Source of the DNA: Microbacteriaceae bacterium
GTDB lineage: Bacteria; Actinomycetota; Actinomycetes; Actinomycetales; Microbacteriaceae
DNA: 64,000 nt
Direction: 5' to 3'
Assembly (NCBI GenBank): GCA_025464995.1
Contig: JAODMO010000056.1
Span: 109,725-173,724 of the forward strand
Below are positions 19,818-31,687 of the stretch, piece by piece. Positions within the stretch are counted from its first letter, which is position 1; every line of letters begins with the position of its first letter. The notes below the pieces were generated by a model that saw only the letters and a program-made list of their open reading frames with translations, was not told the origin of the DNA and searched no databases. Position numbers and translations under genes: made by a program.

Positions 19818-20846
19818 ATGCAAGACCTGCGAGTAATCGGAGTAGAGAACGGGGCACTCCTCGTCTCCTCAGTCGACGGAAGCCGCTACCGGATTCCCAT
19901 AGACGAGGTGCTGCAGTCGAAACTGCGGCAGGCGGTGCCCGACCCCGGATCCGGGCGCAAGCTCGCCCCCCGGGAGATTCAGGCGCAGATCCGCTCCGGC
20001 ATGTCGGCGCAGGATGTCGCGGCCGTCACCGGAGTTCCACTCGAGTACATCCAGAAGTTCGAGGGCCCGGTGCTCGCCGAACGCGAATTCGTCGTCGAGA
20101 CCGCTCTCGGGGTTGCCGTGCACACGGCGCTCGAGACCGACCCCATGAGCGTCGGACGCACCTTCGGCACCGTCATCCGCGAACGCCTGGTCGCCCTCGG
20201 CGCACTCGGCGAACGCTGGGCGAGCTGGAAGGACGCGGAAGAGGGCTGGATTGTCAAGCTCGCCTTCACCGCCGAGCACATCGACCACGACGCGCGCTGG
20301 AGCTTCGACCCGAAGCGCCTCACCCTCGCCCCTCTCAACAACGAGGCCATCACACTCTCGCAGCAGGGAGAGACGCAGGGCGGGCTCATCCCCCGGCTTC
20401 GCGCCGTCGGCGGCGACGACCGCGAGTCAGACAACTCGCGCTTCGACAGCGGCGCCTTCGACATCGACGACGAGGGCCTGCAGCAGCAGGACCACCCGTC
20501 CGCCGCCGCACGGTTCACGTCGGCGACGACCGCCGAGCACGAACCGGTGCACGACCACAACCAGACCGCCGACCTGCTGGAGGCGCTCCGTCGCCGTCGC
20601 GGGGAGCGAGAGGCGGCGTCGTTCGTCGACGAGGATGACTCGGCCGGCCGGCCGCAGAACGCGGCGGGCGGCATCCGCCTCGTCGACGTACCGCTCGCGG
20701 GCTTCATGCGCGACGAGGACGAGGGCCGTGACACGGCGCCCCAGCCCGTCATCCCCCACCGCGGCTCGGCCCGCAAGGGACGGACGGCCATGCCGAGCTG
20801 GGACGACATCGTCTTCGGCGCGCGACCGGAAGACGACCACGTCTGA
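19818..20846 (+). CDS. sepH: Septation protein SepH
   Basis: A 342-residue SepH (DUF3071) protein. In Streptomyces and mycobacteria it binds FtsZ and promotes filament assembly. The N-terminal domain has the helix-turn-helix-like block REIQAQIRSGMSAQDVAAVTGVP, and the FtsZ-contact region EREFVVETALG follows. A long disordered acidic middle (about 205-320) ends in the conserved C-terminal KGRTAMPSWDDIVFGA. The ATG has GGAGGG at good spacing, so the longer track start is rejected. Convergent with the phosphodiesterase downstream. Confidence 0.93.
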   Translation: MQDLRVIGVENGALLVSSVDGSRYRIPIDEVLQSKLRQAVPDPGSGRKLAPREIQAQIRSGMSAQDVAAVTGVPLEYIQKFEGPVLAEREFVVETALGVAVHTALETDPMSVGRTFGTVIRERLVALGALGERWASWKDAEEGWIVKLAFTAEHIDHDARWSFDPKRLTLAPLNNEAITLSQQGETQGGLIPRLRAVGGDDRESDNSRFDSGAFDIDDEGLQQQDHPSAAARFTSATTAEHEPVHDHNQTADLLEALRRRRGEREAASFVDEDDSAGRPQNAAGGIRLVDVPLAGFMRDEDEGRDTAPQPVIPHRGSARKGRTAMPSWDDIVFGARPEDDHV

Positions 20847-20886
20847 CTCGTGATGCGTGCGGCCGCGACGCGGACGTCGTGATGGG

Positions 20887-22026
20887 CTAACGTCGCGCGA
20901 ACGCGCCGAAACGCAGCAGGGGAACCTGGATCTCGGCGGGCGACCATGACCCGTGGTAGCCGACCATTCGGTGGCCGTGGCCGAGCGTCCGGCTGTCGTA
21001 GTAGGCGATGCCCTTGCGTGCCGCGACGAGCAGGTCGCCGATGCGCGGCACCACGTCTGCGCGCACATCGCCGAACCATCCCGCGGCGATCGCCTCGTCG
21101 CGAGTCGCTACCCAGGCCCGATGTCCCTCAGCGTCGCGCCACGCCGCCACGGTTCGTTCGCGCTGTTCCAGGCTCGCGTCGGGATGGAAGTGCAACTGCA
21201 GGCAGCGCGGCTCCCCCGCGACGAACCGGATTCCGTCAGTCAGCGCCGGGTTCGCGTCGAAGAGCACGTGGTTGTGCTCGGCGATGTCGACGACCCCGTG
21301 ATCTGCGGTGATGAGAAGCCCGTCCCGCGGGCCGAGTGCCGCGATGAGACCGGTCACCGCCGCATCGAGCGTCTCGAGCCACGTCGTCCACTCCGACGAG
21401 CCGGCTCCCGTCGCGTGGCTCGCCACGTCGAGCTCGGGAACGTAGACGTAGGCGATCCCCGTCATCCCCGGCTGGCGCAGCCAGTCGGCCGCGCGCTCGA
21501 GACGTTCGGCGATGGTCGCCGCACCGACGTAGGTCGCGCCACGCAGCACCGCCTGGGTGAAGCCGGTGTCGCGATAACGCTCCGGACCGATCGCCACGGC
21601 GGCGTGGCCTGCGGCGGTCGCTCGCTCGAAGACGGTCGGCATGGGCTGCCACTCGACGGGATCGATGAGGGCGTCCCATCCCGAGAGCTGTTTGAGCATC
21701 CGGCCGTTCGCGGCATCCAGCACCGTGTATCCGACGAGTCCGTGCTGCCCGGGCGCGGTTCCCGTGGTCAGGGTCGCGAGGGCCGCGGCCGTCGTGGTGG
21801 GGAAGCCGGAGTCGATGACGGAGGATCCTGACATTGCCGACATGAGGGCGCGGGCGTGGCCCGCCCTGGCCTTGAGAGCCGCCGAACCCAGCCCGTCGAC
21901 GAGCAGCACCACGACCCGGTCGACGGGGGGAAGTGCCAGACGGTTCGCGTCGCCGGAGATTGCCGCGAGACACGCGGGCATGACATCGGCGAGGCTGAGG
22001 CGGTCTGTTTTCGGCGCCGGTAGCAT
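20887..22026 (-). CDS. Alkaline phosphatase superfamily (nucleotide pyrophosphatase/phosphodiesterase-like)
   Basis: A 379-residue metal-dependent phosphoesterase. The first metal site is in [14 protein letters not shown]. The nucleophile Thr lies in [14 protein letters not shown], followed by [13 protein letters not shown]. Further metal residues are in [23 protein letters not shown] and the terminal [10 protein letters not shown]. No signal peptide is seen, so it is probably cytoplasmic. The substrate could be a nucleotide diphosphate or a phosphonate ester. The ATG has a TAGGAT box 7 nt before it, and that box overlaps the start codon of the divergent topoisomerase gene 12 bp away. Confidence 0.88.
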   Translation of the reverse strand: MLPAPKTDRLSLADVMPACLAAISGDANRLALPPVDRVVVLLVDGLGSAALKARAGHARALMSAMSGSSVIDSGFPTTTAAALATLTTGTAPGQHGLVGYTVLDAANGRMLKQLSGWDALIDPVEWQPMPTVFERATAAGHAAVAIGPERYRDTGFTQAVLRGATYVGAATIAERLERAADWLRQPGMTGIAYVYVPELDVASHATGAGSSEWTTWLETLDAAVTGLIAALGPRDGLLITADHGVVDIAEHNHVLFDANPALTDGIRFVAGEPRCLQLHFHPDASLEQRERTVAAWRDAEGHRAWVATRDEAIAAGWFGDVRADVVPRIGDLLVAARKGIAYYDSRTLGHGHRMVGYHGSWSPAEIQVPLLRFGAFARR

Positions 22027-22038
22027 AGGGGCAATCCT

Positions 22039-24522
<2,484 letters not shown>

Positions 24523-24555
24523 CTCGCGCGGGTTGCGACGACGCGCCGCAGGGCG

Positions 24556-24954
24556 CTACTCCCCCGGCGCGTACGCGTCGACGCGCAGGTGCAGTCCGGC
24601 GCGGGCGATGAGTGCGGCATCCGCCGGCTCGATCTCGAACACGAAGCCGTTCTCGCGGCCGGTGACCCCGATCGAGAAGCTCGAGTACAGCACGCCGTCG
24701 CACGGGCTCGCGGCGAGTCTCTCGAGGGCGGGGCGCAGCGGACCGAGGTGCGGCTCGAGCAGCTGCGTCTCCTCCGCGACCCCCGAGTCGAGGTGCCACT
24801 GGGAGATCTCGCGCGCCGGGCCGTCGGGATCGAAATCGTGGATGGGATCGCCGATCCCCGACCACCGCGTCGCCGGGGTACCGACGTGGTCATTGAGCTC
24901 CTCGCGGGTGCGACTAGCCGTGGCCATGTTGATGCTCGCGCGGAAGATGCTCAT
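24556..24954 (-). CDS. DUF4279-like protein
   Basis: A 132-residue protein wedged between the two topoisomerase IV genes and read with parE. It resembles DUF4279: an N-terminal strand (SIFRASINMATAS), then an LGxxPTxxWxxGD-like stretch seen as VGTPATRWSGIGDP. SQWHLDSGVAEETQLLEPHLGPL and a C-terminal AGLHLRVDAYAPGE follow. Function is unknown. The start is the ATG giving MSIFRAS, chosen because it includes the first strand; a second Met nine codons later is possible. No signal or membrane segment. Confidence 0.7.
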   Translation of the reverse strand: MSIFRASINMATASRTREELNDHVGTPATRWSGIGDPIHDFDPDGPAREISQWHLDSGVAEETQLLEPHLGPLRPALERLAASPCDGVLYSSFSIGVTGRENGFVFEIEPADAALIARAGLHLRVDAYAPGE

Positions 24955-24994
24955 GCTCCATGATCGCGCACGCGTCGCCGCTGTGCCGCCCCGG

Positions 24995-27082
24995 CTAGAC
25001 GTCGATGCGCTCCCGGTTGAGTCCCTCACCCGCGATGATGAACTCCTTGCGGGGTGCGACATCATTGCCCATCAGCAGCTCGAACACGCGCGACGCCTCT
25101 TCGGCAGCCGCGGCATCCACGACCGTCACTCGACGCAGCGTGCGATACCGGCGGTCCATCGTCGTCTCCGACAGCTGATCGGCGTCCATCTCGCCAAGCC
25201 CCTTGTAGCGCTGGATCGGGTCTTGGTACTTCTTGTTCGAGCGGCGGAGACCCGCCAGCACGGTGTCGAGTTCGCGCTCCGAGTAGGTGTAGATGGTCTC
25301 GTTCGGCTTCGACCCCGGGTTGACGACGATCACGCGGTGCAGCGGGGGCACGGCCGCGTAGACGCGCCCCGCCTCGATCATCGGCCGCATGTAGCGGAAG
25401 AACAGGGTGAGGAGAAGGGTGCGGATGTGGGCGCCGTCGACGTCGGCGTCGCTCATGATGATGACCTTGCCGTACCTCGCCTGGCTCAGGTCGAAGGTGC
25501 GCCCGGAGCCGGCGCCGATCACCTGGATGATCGACGCGCACTCCGTGTTGGAGAGCATGTCGGAGACAGAGGCCTTCTGCACGTTGAGGATCTTGCCGCG
25601 GATGGGCAGGAGCGCCTGGTATTCGCTGTCGCGGGCAAGCTTCGCGGTGCCGAGGGCGGAGTCGCCCTCGACGATCATGAGTTCGCTGTTCTGAACGTCG
25701 CTCGACCGGCAGTCGACGAGCTTCGCCGGCAGCGATGAACTCTCGAGTGCGTTCTTGCGGCGCTGCGTCTCCTTGTGCGCCCGCGCGGAGATACGCGACT
25801 TCATCTCGGCAACGATCTTGTCGAGCACGAGAGCCGACTGCGCCTTGTCGTCACGGGCCGACGATCCGAACTTCTCGGCCATCGCCTTCGCCACCACGCT
25901 CGCGACGATGTTGCGCACGGCGGGGGTGCCGAGGATCTCCTTCGTCTGGCCCTCGAACTGCGGCTCGGGGAGCCGCACGTTGAGCACCGCCGTGAGGCCG
26001 GCGAGGATGTCGTCTTTCTCGAGCTTGTCGTTGCCGACCTTGAGGCGGCGGGCGTTGAGCTCGACCTGGGAGCGCAAAAACTTCATGAGCCCGGCCTCGA
26101 AGCCGGCCTGGTGGGTTCCGCCCTTGGGGGTCGCGATGATGTTGACGAAGCTGCGGAAGACGGTCTCGTAGCCCGTGCCCCAGCGCAGCGCGATGTCGAC
26201 CTCGACGTCGCGAGTCAGCTCGGTCGGCATCATGGCGCCGGTCGGCTGCAGTACGGGAACCGTCTCGGTGAAGGTGCCGGCACCCTGCAGCCGCCACGTC
26301 GCGGTGAGCGGCGCGTCGGTGGAGAGGAAGTCGACGAACTCGGAGATGCCGCCCGCGTAGCGGAACGTCTCGGTCGCCGGCTCCTCACCACGCTCGTCGC
26401 TGATGTCGATGCCGAGGCCGGGAACGAGGAACGCGGTCTGGCGTGCACGCGCGGTGAGCTCATCCGTCTGGAAGGTCGCGCCCTTGGTGAAGATCTGCGG
26501 GTCGGCCCAATAGCGCACGCGCGTTCCCGTGACGCCCTTGGCGACCTTGCCGACGACACGCAGCTCACTGCCCGAGACGAACGGGGTGAAGGGAGAGTCC
26601 GGGCTCGGCCCGTCGGTGTCGGCGAAGTTGCCCGGCTCGCCGCGGTGGAACGACATCGCCCAGGTCTTGCCGTCGCGGTCGACCTCGACATCGAGGCGGG
26701 CCGAGAGGGCGTTGACGACGGATGCCCCGACCCCGTGCAGTCCGCCGGATGCGGCATAGGAGCCCGAGCCGAACTTGCCGCCCGCGTGCAGCTTGGTGAA
26801 CACGACCTCGACCCCGCTCAGGCCGGTCTTCGGCTCTATGTCGACGGGCACACCGCGGGCGCGGTCACGCACCTCGACGCTGTCGTCGGAGTGCAGGATG
26901 ACGCTGATCGCGCTGCCGTGGCCACCGAGCGCCTCGTCGACCGAGTTGTCGATGATCTCCCAGAGGCAGTGCATGAGCCCACGCGAATCGGTGGAGCCGA
27001 TGTACATTCCGGGGCGCTTACGCACGGCCTCGAGGCCCTCGAGAACGGACAGGTGCCTCGCCGAGTAGTCAGAACCCGCCAC
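24995..27082 (-). CDS. parE: DNA topoisomerase IV subunit B (GyrB/ParE family)
   Basis: A 695-residue ATPase subunit. The GHKL domain shows YIGSTDSRGLMHCLWEIIDNSVDEA, and GGLHGVGASVVNAL forms the ATP lid. The transducer and TOPRIM follow, with VEGDSALG (usually SAGG) and the metal site IIMSDADVDGAHI. The C-terminal KYQDPIQRYKGLGEMDADQL is family-typical. The start is the GTG giving VAGSDYSARHL, because AAGGAG precedes it at 5 nt. It works with the A subunit encoded convergently. The N-terminal start motif favours the actinobacterial ParE-like clade over origin-linked GyrB. Confidence 0.92.
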   Translation of the reverse strand: MAGSDYSARHLSVLEGLEAVRKRPGMYIGSTDSRGLMHCLWEIIDNSVDEALGGHGSAISVILHSDDSVEVRDRARGVPVDIEPKTGLSGVEVVFTKLHAGGKFGSGSYAASGGLHGVGASVVNALSARLDVEVDRDGKTWAMSFHRGEPGNFADTDGPSPDSPFTPFVSGSELRVVGKVAKGVTGTRVRYWADPQIFTKGATFQTDELTARARQTAFLVPGLGIDISDERGEEPATETFRYAGGISEFVDFLSTDAPLTATWRLQGAGTFTETVPVLQPTGAMMPTELTRDVEVDIALRWGTGYETVFRSFVNIIATPKGGTHQAGFEAGLMKFLRSQVELNARRLKVGNDKLEKDDILAGLTAVLNVRLPEPQFEGQTKEILGTPAVRNIVASVVAKAMAEKFGSSARDDKAQSALVLDKIVAEMKSRISARAHKETQRRKNALESSSLPAKLVDCRSSDVQNSELMIVEGDSALGTAKLARDSEYQALLPIRGKILNVQKASVSDMLSNTECASIIQVIGAGSGRTFDLSQARYGKVIIMSDADVDGAHIRTLLLTLFFRYMRPMIEAGRVYAAVPPLHRVIVVNPGSKPNETIYTYSERELDTVLAGLRRSNKKYQDPIQRYKGLGEMDADQLSETTMDRRYRTLRRVTVVDAAAAEEASRVFELLMGNDVAPRKEFIIAGEGLNRERIDV

Positions 27083-27319
27083 AGAAACTCCTTGCATTCG
27101 GGATGATCGCGCCGCGCGGAACAAGACACTCCCCGGCCGACGTTCAAGACTACTGAATCATCCGCCGGCGACATCGCTGCGACACCCTGCGCGCCCGTCG
27201 ACCTGGCTCTCGGTACGCGTTCAGCGAAATACCCGGCAAAAGACGCACCACCGTAACAGCGGCGTGCTTGGATAGATACACGGAACCAAGGTTCGTGATC
27301 ACGCCCGAAGGAGCAACAC

Positions 27320-27553
27320 ATGTCTCAAATCGCCACAGAGAACACCGTTGACGAACTTGAGCCTGCGTACACGCTCACGGCCCTCGACCGCTGCGACAGC
27401 TGCGGCGCGCAGGCCTACGTCCGCGTGACCATGCAGAGCGGCGAGCTGCTGTTCTGCGCGCACCACGGTGCAGAGTTCAAGGAGAAGCTGTCTGCGACCG
27501 CTCTCCATTGGCACGACGAGTCCGGGCGCCTCGCCCAGGCCGCGCGCAACTAG
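27320..27553 (+). CDS. DUF7455 small protein
   Basis: A 77-residue actinobacterial protein of DUF7455. It begins a compact domain with TALDRCDSCGAQAYVRV and ends ELLFCAHHGAEF. The Cys-x2-Cys and Cys-x-His-His set suggests one bound zinc. Function unknown; it is normally near the major sigma factor gene, as here. The ATG follows GAAGGAG with ideal spacing. About 235 bp of upstream non-coding DNA separates it from the divergent parE. It is followed after 26 bp by the first alanine racemase homologue, so the three genes may form one transcript. Confidence 0.87.
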   Translation: MSQIATENTVDELEPAYTLTALDRCDSCGAQAYVRVTMQSGELLFCAHHGAEFKEKLSATALHWHDESGRLAQAARN

Positions 27554-27579
27554 TCGTCAGACCGACCATCAGCGGAGCA

Positions 27580-28344
27580 GTGCGCTCGGCGAGCATCGAT
27601 CTCGCTGCGCTTGCCCGCAACATCCATTCTCTCACTGACGCCCTCGGTGTCGACCAGCCGCTGGTCGACCTGAGGGCGTCGGCGTATGGTCATGGCCTCG
27701 TGGCGGTAGCTCGAGCGAGTGAGGCCGCCGGGGCCACCGCCCTCCGGGTCTCGAGCGTCGCCGATGCGTCCGTCCTGCGCGACGCCGGCATCGAATGCGA
27801 CCTGCTGGCCGCCGCCTGTGAGCCGAGCACTGACGCGGCGACCCTCGGCGTGCGCCTCCTCGACGATTCCGTCGAGAGCCGGGATGCCGCGGACTCCCGC
27901 GATCTCGGAGCGGGCGTGTACGGTCTCGACCCGTCGCCCGCCTCCCCCACGACCGCGGTCATGACGCTCAGTGCCGAGGTCATCGCCGTCAAGACGGTGA
28001 GAGCCGGCACCGGCGTCTCCTACGGCTACACCTATCGTGCCCCCGGCGACACCGCCATCGCGCTCGTCTCGATCGGGTACGCCGACGGGGTGCCCCGACT
28101 CGGGTCGAATACGGCGACCGCGGCGCTCGGCGGCGGCATCCATCCCGTCGTCGGCCGCATAGCCATGGACCAGCTCGTGCTCGACATCGGTCGCACGACC
28201 GCCACACCCGGCGACCTCGCCACCATCTTCGGCGACGCGGCAGACGGGGTCCCCACGGCCCTCGACTGGGCTCTGCGCACTCGACGCGCGCCGCTCGCGC
28301 TCACCGCCGGTCTTGGCCGCCGAGTCGTCAGGACGCACTCGTGA
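27580..28344 (+). CDS. Alanine racemase paralogue 1: intact C-terminal domain, truncated barrel without PLP lysine
   Basis: A 254-residue Alr homologue, over 100 residues shorter than normal. The N-terminal strand (SIDLAALARNIHSL) is present. The PLP motif that should read VKADAYGHG is LRASAYGHG, with Arg32 in place of the lysine. Roughly 100 residues of the middle barrel are missing, including the usual Arg136 and His166 regions. The C-terminal domain is canonical: catalytic Tyr148 in AGTGVSYGYTY, then SIGYADG and VGRIAMDQLVLD. The GTG start fits the family N-terminus, and its stop overlaps the second Alr gene. Alone it should not be a racemase; as partner of the second protein it could supply the tyrosine base. 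Confidence 0.85.
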   Translation: MRSASIDLAALARNIHSLTDALGVDQPLVDLRASAYGHGLVAVARASEAAGATALRVSSVADASVLRDAGIECDLLAAACEPSTDAATLGVRLLDDSVESRDAADSRDLGAGVYGLDPSPASPTTAVMTLSAEVIAVKTVRAGTGVSYGYTYRAPGDTAIALVSIGYADGVPRLGSNTATAALGGGIHPVVGRIAMDQLVLDIGRTTATPGDLATIFGDAADGVPTALDWALRTRRAPLALTAGLGRRVVRTHS

Positions 28345-29438
28345 GCGCCGCCCTCGCGACGATCGACCTCGAGGCCTTCCGGCGCAACGTGCGCCTCCTC
28401 GTCGACCTTGTCGCGCCGTCCGAGGTCATGCTCGCCGTGAAGGCTGACGCCTACGGACACGGCGTTCTGCCGATGTCGCTCGCCGCCCTGGAAGCGGGGG
28501 CGACGGCCCTCGCGGTGCTCGAGGTCGGTGCGGGGCTCGAGCTACGCGCGGCGGGCGTGACCGTTCCACTCTTCGCCTGGCTGCACGGCACCGCAACCGA
28601 CTTCCGCGCCGCCGCCGAGAACCACATCGACGTCGGCGTCTCGGCCGTGTGGCAGCTCGAGGCGATCGCAGAGAGCGGCGCCGAGGTGCCCGCGCGGGTT
28701 CACCTGAAGATCGACACCGGTCTGAGCCGCAACGGCGCGAGCGTGGAGGACTGGCCGAAGCTCGTCGCCACGGCGCTCCACCTCGAGTCGCAGGGCTTCC
28801 TCGAGGTGTACGGCGCCTGGTCGCACCTCGCCGATGCCTCGGTCGCCGACGACGAGATCGCGCTCGCCAAGTTCACGGTGGCGGTCGAGGTGGCGACGAG
28901 TCTCGGCGCGCGATTCAGCAAACTGCATCTCGCGGCAAGCTCTGCGGGCATCCGGATGCCGGCCGCACGCTTCGACTATGTGCGCTTCGGCATCGCGGCC
29001 TTCGGCATCTCGCCCTTCGACGACGTCGACGGTCGAGGCCTCGGGCTCGAGGCGCCCATGACGCTGAGCGCGCCCGTGCTGTCCGTGCACGAACTCGGCG
29101 CCGGACCCGCGAGCATCGCCGGCCTCGACGTCGACCTCGACGAACCGGCCACCGTCGCCCTGCTCGCCATCGGCTACGGTGACGGCGTGCAGGCGCCCGC
29201 CGTCGAGCGCGCCGAGGTGCTGCTCGGTGGAGAGCGCCGACGCATCATCGCGCTCGGTGCCGACCGCATGCTCGTCGACGCCGACGATGTGGCCGCCTCC
29301 CCCGGCGACCGGGTGGTGCTGTTCGGCAGCGCCGAACGGGGCGAACCGACGGCCGAGGAGTGGGCGGGTCACGCCGACAGCATCGGCGACGAGGTCGTCG
29401 TGAGCGTCTCGCCGCGCGTCGAGCGCGTCTACGTCTGA
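28341..29438 (+). CDS. alr: Alanine racemase paralogue 2: intact PLP barrel, C-terminal catalytic Tyr missing
   Basis: A 365-residue, full-length fold-type III PLP enzyme. Lys34 in AVKADAYGHG should bind PLP. Other barrel residues are kept: Arg in KIDTGLSRNG, His in WSHLADAS, Ser in AASSAG and Arg in DYVRFGIAAFG. The C-terminal domain is degenerate. The usual VSYGxTY is SIAGLDV, so the catalytic Tyr aligns with Ala. The usual GRVxMDQ is ALGADRM, with the substrate-contacting Met absent. The start is a GTG overlapping the upstream paralogue. The two proteins are complementary, so I infer a heterodimer making D-alanine for peptidoglycan. Confidence 0.85.
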   Translation: MSAALATIDLEAFRRNVRLLVDLVAPSEVMLAVKADAYGHGVLPMSLAALEAGATALAVLEVGAGLELRAAGVTVPLFAWLHGTATDFRAAAENHIDVGVSAVWQLEAIAESGAEVPARVHLKIDTGLSRNGASVEDWPKLVATALHLESQGFLEVYGAWSHLADASVADDEIALAKFTVAVEVATSLGARFSKLHLAASSAGIRMPAARFDYVRFGIAAFGISPFDDVDGRGLGLEAPMTLSAPVLSVHELGAGPASIAGLDVDLDEPATVALLAIGYGDGVQAPAVERAEVLLGGERRRIIALGADRMLVDADDVAASPGDRVVLFGSAERGEPTAEEWAGHADSIGDEVVVSVSPRVERVYV

Positions 29439-29515
29439 GCCCCGTCCACGGCGAACTGTGACGCAGTGCGTCGGAGACCCTGCGGCCCGAACCGTGTACG
29501 GACAAGGATGGGGGC

Positions 29516-30907
29516 ATGTCCAGACAGATTCGATTCAACGCCTTTGACATGAACTGCGTCGCCCACCAGTCCTCCGGGATGTGGCGCCACCCCGACGACG
29601 AGTCGTGGCGCTATAAAGACCTCACCTATTGGACCGAGCTGGCGAAGCTCCTCGAGCGGGGCATGTTCGATGGGATCTTCATCGCCGACGTGCTCGGCAC
29701 CTACGACGTCTACGGCGGTTCGAACGAGGCCGCCATCCGTCACGGCGCCCAGGTTCCCGTCAACGACCCGGTGCTGCTCGTCTCGGCCATGGCGCTCGTG
29801 ACGACGGACCTCGGTTTCGGTATAACCGCGGGAACCGCCTACGAGCACCCGTACCCGTTCGCGCGGCGCATGTCGACTCTCGACCACCTCACCGGAGGCC
29901 GGGTCGGATGGAACGTCGTGACGGGATACCTTCCGTCTGCCGCACGCAACATGGGACAGGACGACCAGCTCGAACACGACGACCGCTACGACGTGGCCGA
30001 CGAGTACCTCGAGGTGCTGTACAAGCTGTGGGAGGGTTCCTGGGAAGACGACGCCGTCATCCGCGACCGCCGATCGGGTGTCTTCACCGACCCGACCAAG
30101 GTGCACGAGATCGGCCACGCGGGCAAGCACTTCACCGTGCCGGGAATGCACCTCTCCGAGCCATCAACCCAGCGCACCCCCGTCATCTACCAGGCCGGCG
30201 CCTCGCCCCGTGGCATCGCGTTCGCGGCGGGCAACGCGGAGGCGATCTTCGTCGCGTCGCCCACGAAGGCCGGGCTGAAGGCAACCGTGTCACGCATCCG
30301 GGATGCCCTCGAGGCCGAGGGCCGCGACCGCTACTCGGCGCGCATCTACACCCTGCTCACGATCATCACCGACGAGACGCCCGAGCTCGCGCGCGCGAAG
30401 TACGAGGACTACCTCGGGTACGCGAGCGAGGAGGGCGCCCTCGTCTTCATGTCCGGGTGGATGGGCATCGACCTGTCGACCTACGACCTCGACGAGCCCA
30501 TCGGCAACGTGAAGAGCAACGCCATCCAATCGACGGTCGCGAACTTCCAAGCGGCGAACGAGGACGGCAGCGAGTGGACGGTGCGTGATATCGCGCGCCT
30601 GGGAGCGATCGGCGGGCTCGGACCCTTCGTCGTGGGTTCGGGTGAGGAGATCGCCGACCAGCTTCAGGAGTGGGTCGACGAGACCGACGTCGACGGGTTC
30701 AACCTCGCCTACGCCATCACCCCCGGCACGTTCGAGGACGTCGTCGAGCACGTGATTCCCGTGTTGCAGGCGCGCGGCGCCTATCCCGAGTCGTACGTGC
30801 CGGGAGGGCTGCGCAACAAGCTCCATGGGCGCGGCGACCGCCTGCCACCCGAGCACCGGGGCGCGAGCTACCGGTTCGGCGGCGCGAACTCGACGTCGGC
30901 GCGCTGA
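29516..30907 (+). CDS. FMN-dependent monooxygenase, NtaA/SnaA/DszA family
   Basis: A 463-residue luciferase-like flavin monooxygenase, the oxygenase half of a two-component system needing reduced FMN. Signatures are MFDGIFIADVLGTYDVYGG, TAYEHPYPFARRMSTLDHL and GGRVGWNVVTGY. QAGASPRGIAFAA is the phosphate-binding part. Family members act on nitrilotriacetate, dimethylsulfide, dibenzothiophene sulfone and other substrates; nothing here picks among them. No flavin reductase gene lies next to it. The ATG is preceded by a G-rich stretch. Convergent with the GatD-like gene. Confidence 0.88.
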   Translation: MSRQIRFNAFDMNCVAHQSSGMWRHPDDESWRYKDLTYWTELAKLLERGMFDGIFIADVLGTYDVYGGSNEAAIRHGAQVPVNDPVLLVSAMALVTTDLGFGITAGTAYEHPYPFARRMSTLDHLTGGRVGWNVVTGYLPSAARNMGQDDQLEHDDRYDVADEYLEVLYKLWEGSWEDDAVIRDRRSGVFTDPTKVHEIGHAGKHFTVPGMHLSEPSTQRTPVIYQAGASPRGIAFAAGNAEAIFVASPTKAGLKATVSRIRDALEAEGRDRYSARIYTLLTIITDETPELARAKYEDYLGYASEEGALVFMSGWMGIDLSTYDLDEPIGNVKSNAIQSTVANFQAANEDGSEWTVRDIARLGAIGGLGPFVVGSGEEIADQLQEWVDETDVDGFNLAYAITPGTFEDVVEHVIPVLQARGAYPESYVPGGLRNKLHGRGDRLPPEHRGASYRFGGANSTSAR

Positions 30908-30937
30908 CGCGGACGCCGCTGACGCACCGGGGCGACG

Positions 30938-31687
30938 CTACAGCCCGAGCCGCTTCGCGATCGCTGTGCGCGCCTGCGCGGCGGCGGCGTCGACACGAGC
31001 CACGCGCTCGTCGGTGCCGAGGGCGGTGTCGAGGCCACGGAACGCGAGTGCCGAGCGCAGCATCCGGTCGGCGTAGGTCGGGTTCATCGGCAGAAACGGT
31101 CCGTGCAGGTTTGTGCCGATGCTGTCGCCCTCGACCACGCCCTCGGTGCGGGCTGCGGATGCAGCGACCCCGCCGTTGCCGTAGCCGGCCGTCACCGTTC
31201 CGAGCGGACGCGCGCCGGCGCCGAGAGTGACGACGGCGCCGTGGTTCTCGAAGCCTGCGACGCTGCCGTCACCGGTCTCGACCATGATCTCCCCCACGGC
31301 GCGCGCGGCGACGAGCCTGCTCGTCGTGTCGAAGACGCCCGCGCCGTCGACGACCGCGCCATCCTCTTCGACGAGCGAGGAGCCGAGCAACTGCCAGCCG
31401 CCGGCTATGGCGAGCACCGGCACGCCGGCGAGCTTCCACTCCCGCAAGCGGGCTGCGATGAGCGCGAGATCGGCGCGGACGGCGAGCTGAGCCGTGCGAG
31501 GGCCGGAACCGATGTGAATGATGTCGACGGAGTGGGGAAGGGCATCGCCGACGTTGTGCTCGACGACGGTGGCCGTGATGCCGCGCCAGCGGGCACGCTC
31601 GACGAGCGCGAGGACGTTGCCTGAGTCGCCGTTGATTCCGAGCTGCTTCGGATACAGCGCGAGGATCGTCAACGAGCGAGCGGTCAC
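30938..31687 (-). CDS. GatD-like glutamine amidotransferase homologue lacking the catalytic Cys
   Basis: A 249-residue class I amidotransferase-like protein matching GatD. In the MurT-GatD complex GatD frees ammonia from glutamine to amidate D-Glu of lipid II. Family words are LYPKQLGINGDSGNVLAL, HIGSGP and IGTNLHGPFLPMNP, with His195 kept. The nucleophile elbow, normally CGGYQ or CAGFQ, reads AIAGGWQLLG with Ala95. Glutaminase activity should therefore be lost. The GTG start overlaps the MurT-like stop (GTGA), so the pair is still co-translated. It could serve as a structural subunit or bind another amine donor. I checked the codon: it is GCC on the coding strand. Confidence 0.87.
   Translation of the reverse strand: MTARSLTILALYPKQLGINGDSGNVLALVERARWRGITATVVEHNVGDALPHSVDIIHIGSGPRTAQLAVRADLALIAARLREWKLAGVPVLAIAGGWQLLGSSLVEEDGAVVDGAGVFDTTSRLVAARAVGEIMVETGDGSVAGFENHGAVVTLGAGARPLGTVTAGYGNGGVAASAARTEGVVEGDSIGTNLHGPFLPMNPTYADRMLRSALAFRGLDTALGTDERVARVDAAAAQARTAIAKRLGL

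Noticed and set aside
27125-27319. Riboswitch or attenuator upstream of DUF7455
   Set aside because: AT-richer DNA with a likely promoter, but no paired structure resembling a known riboswitch.
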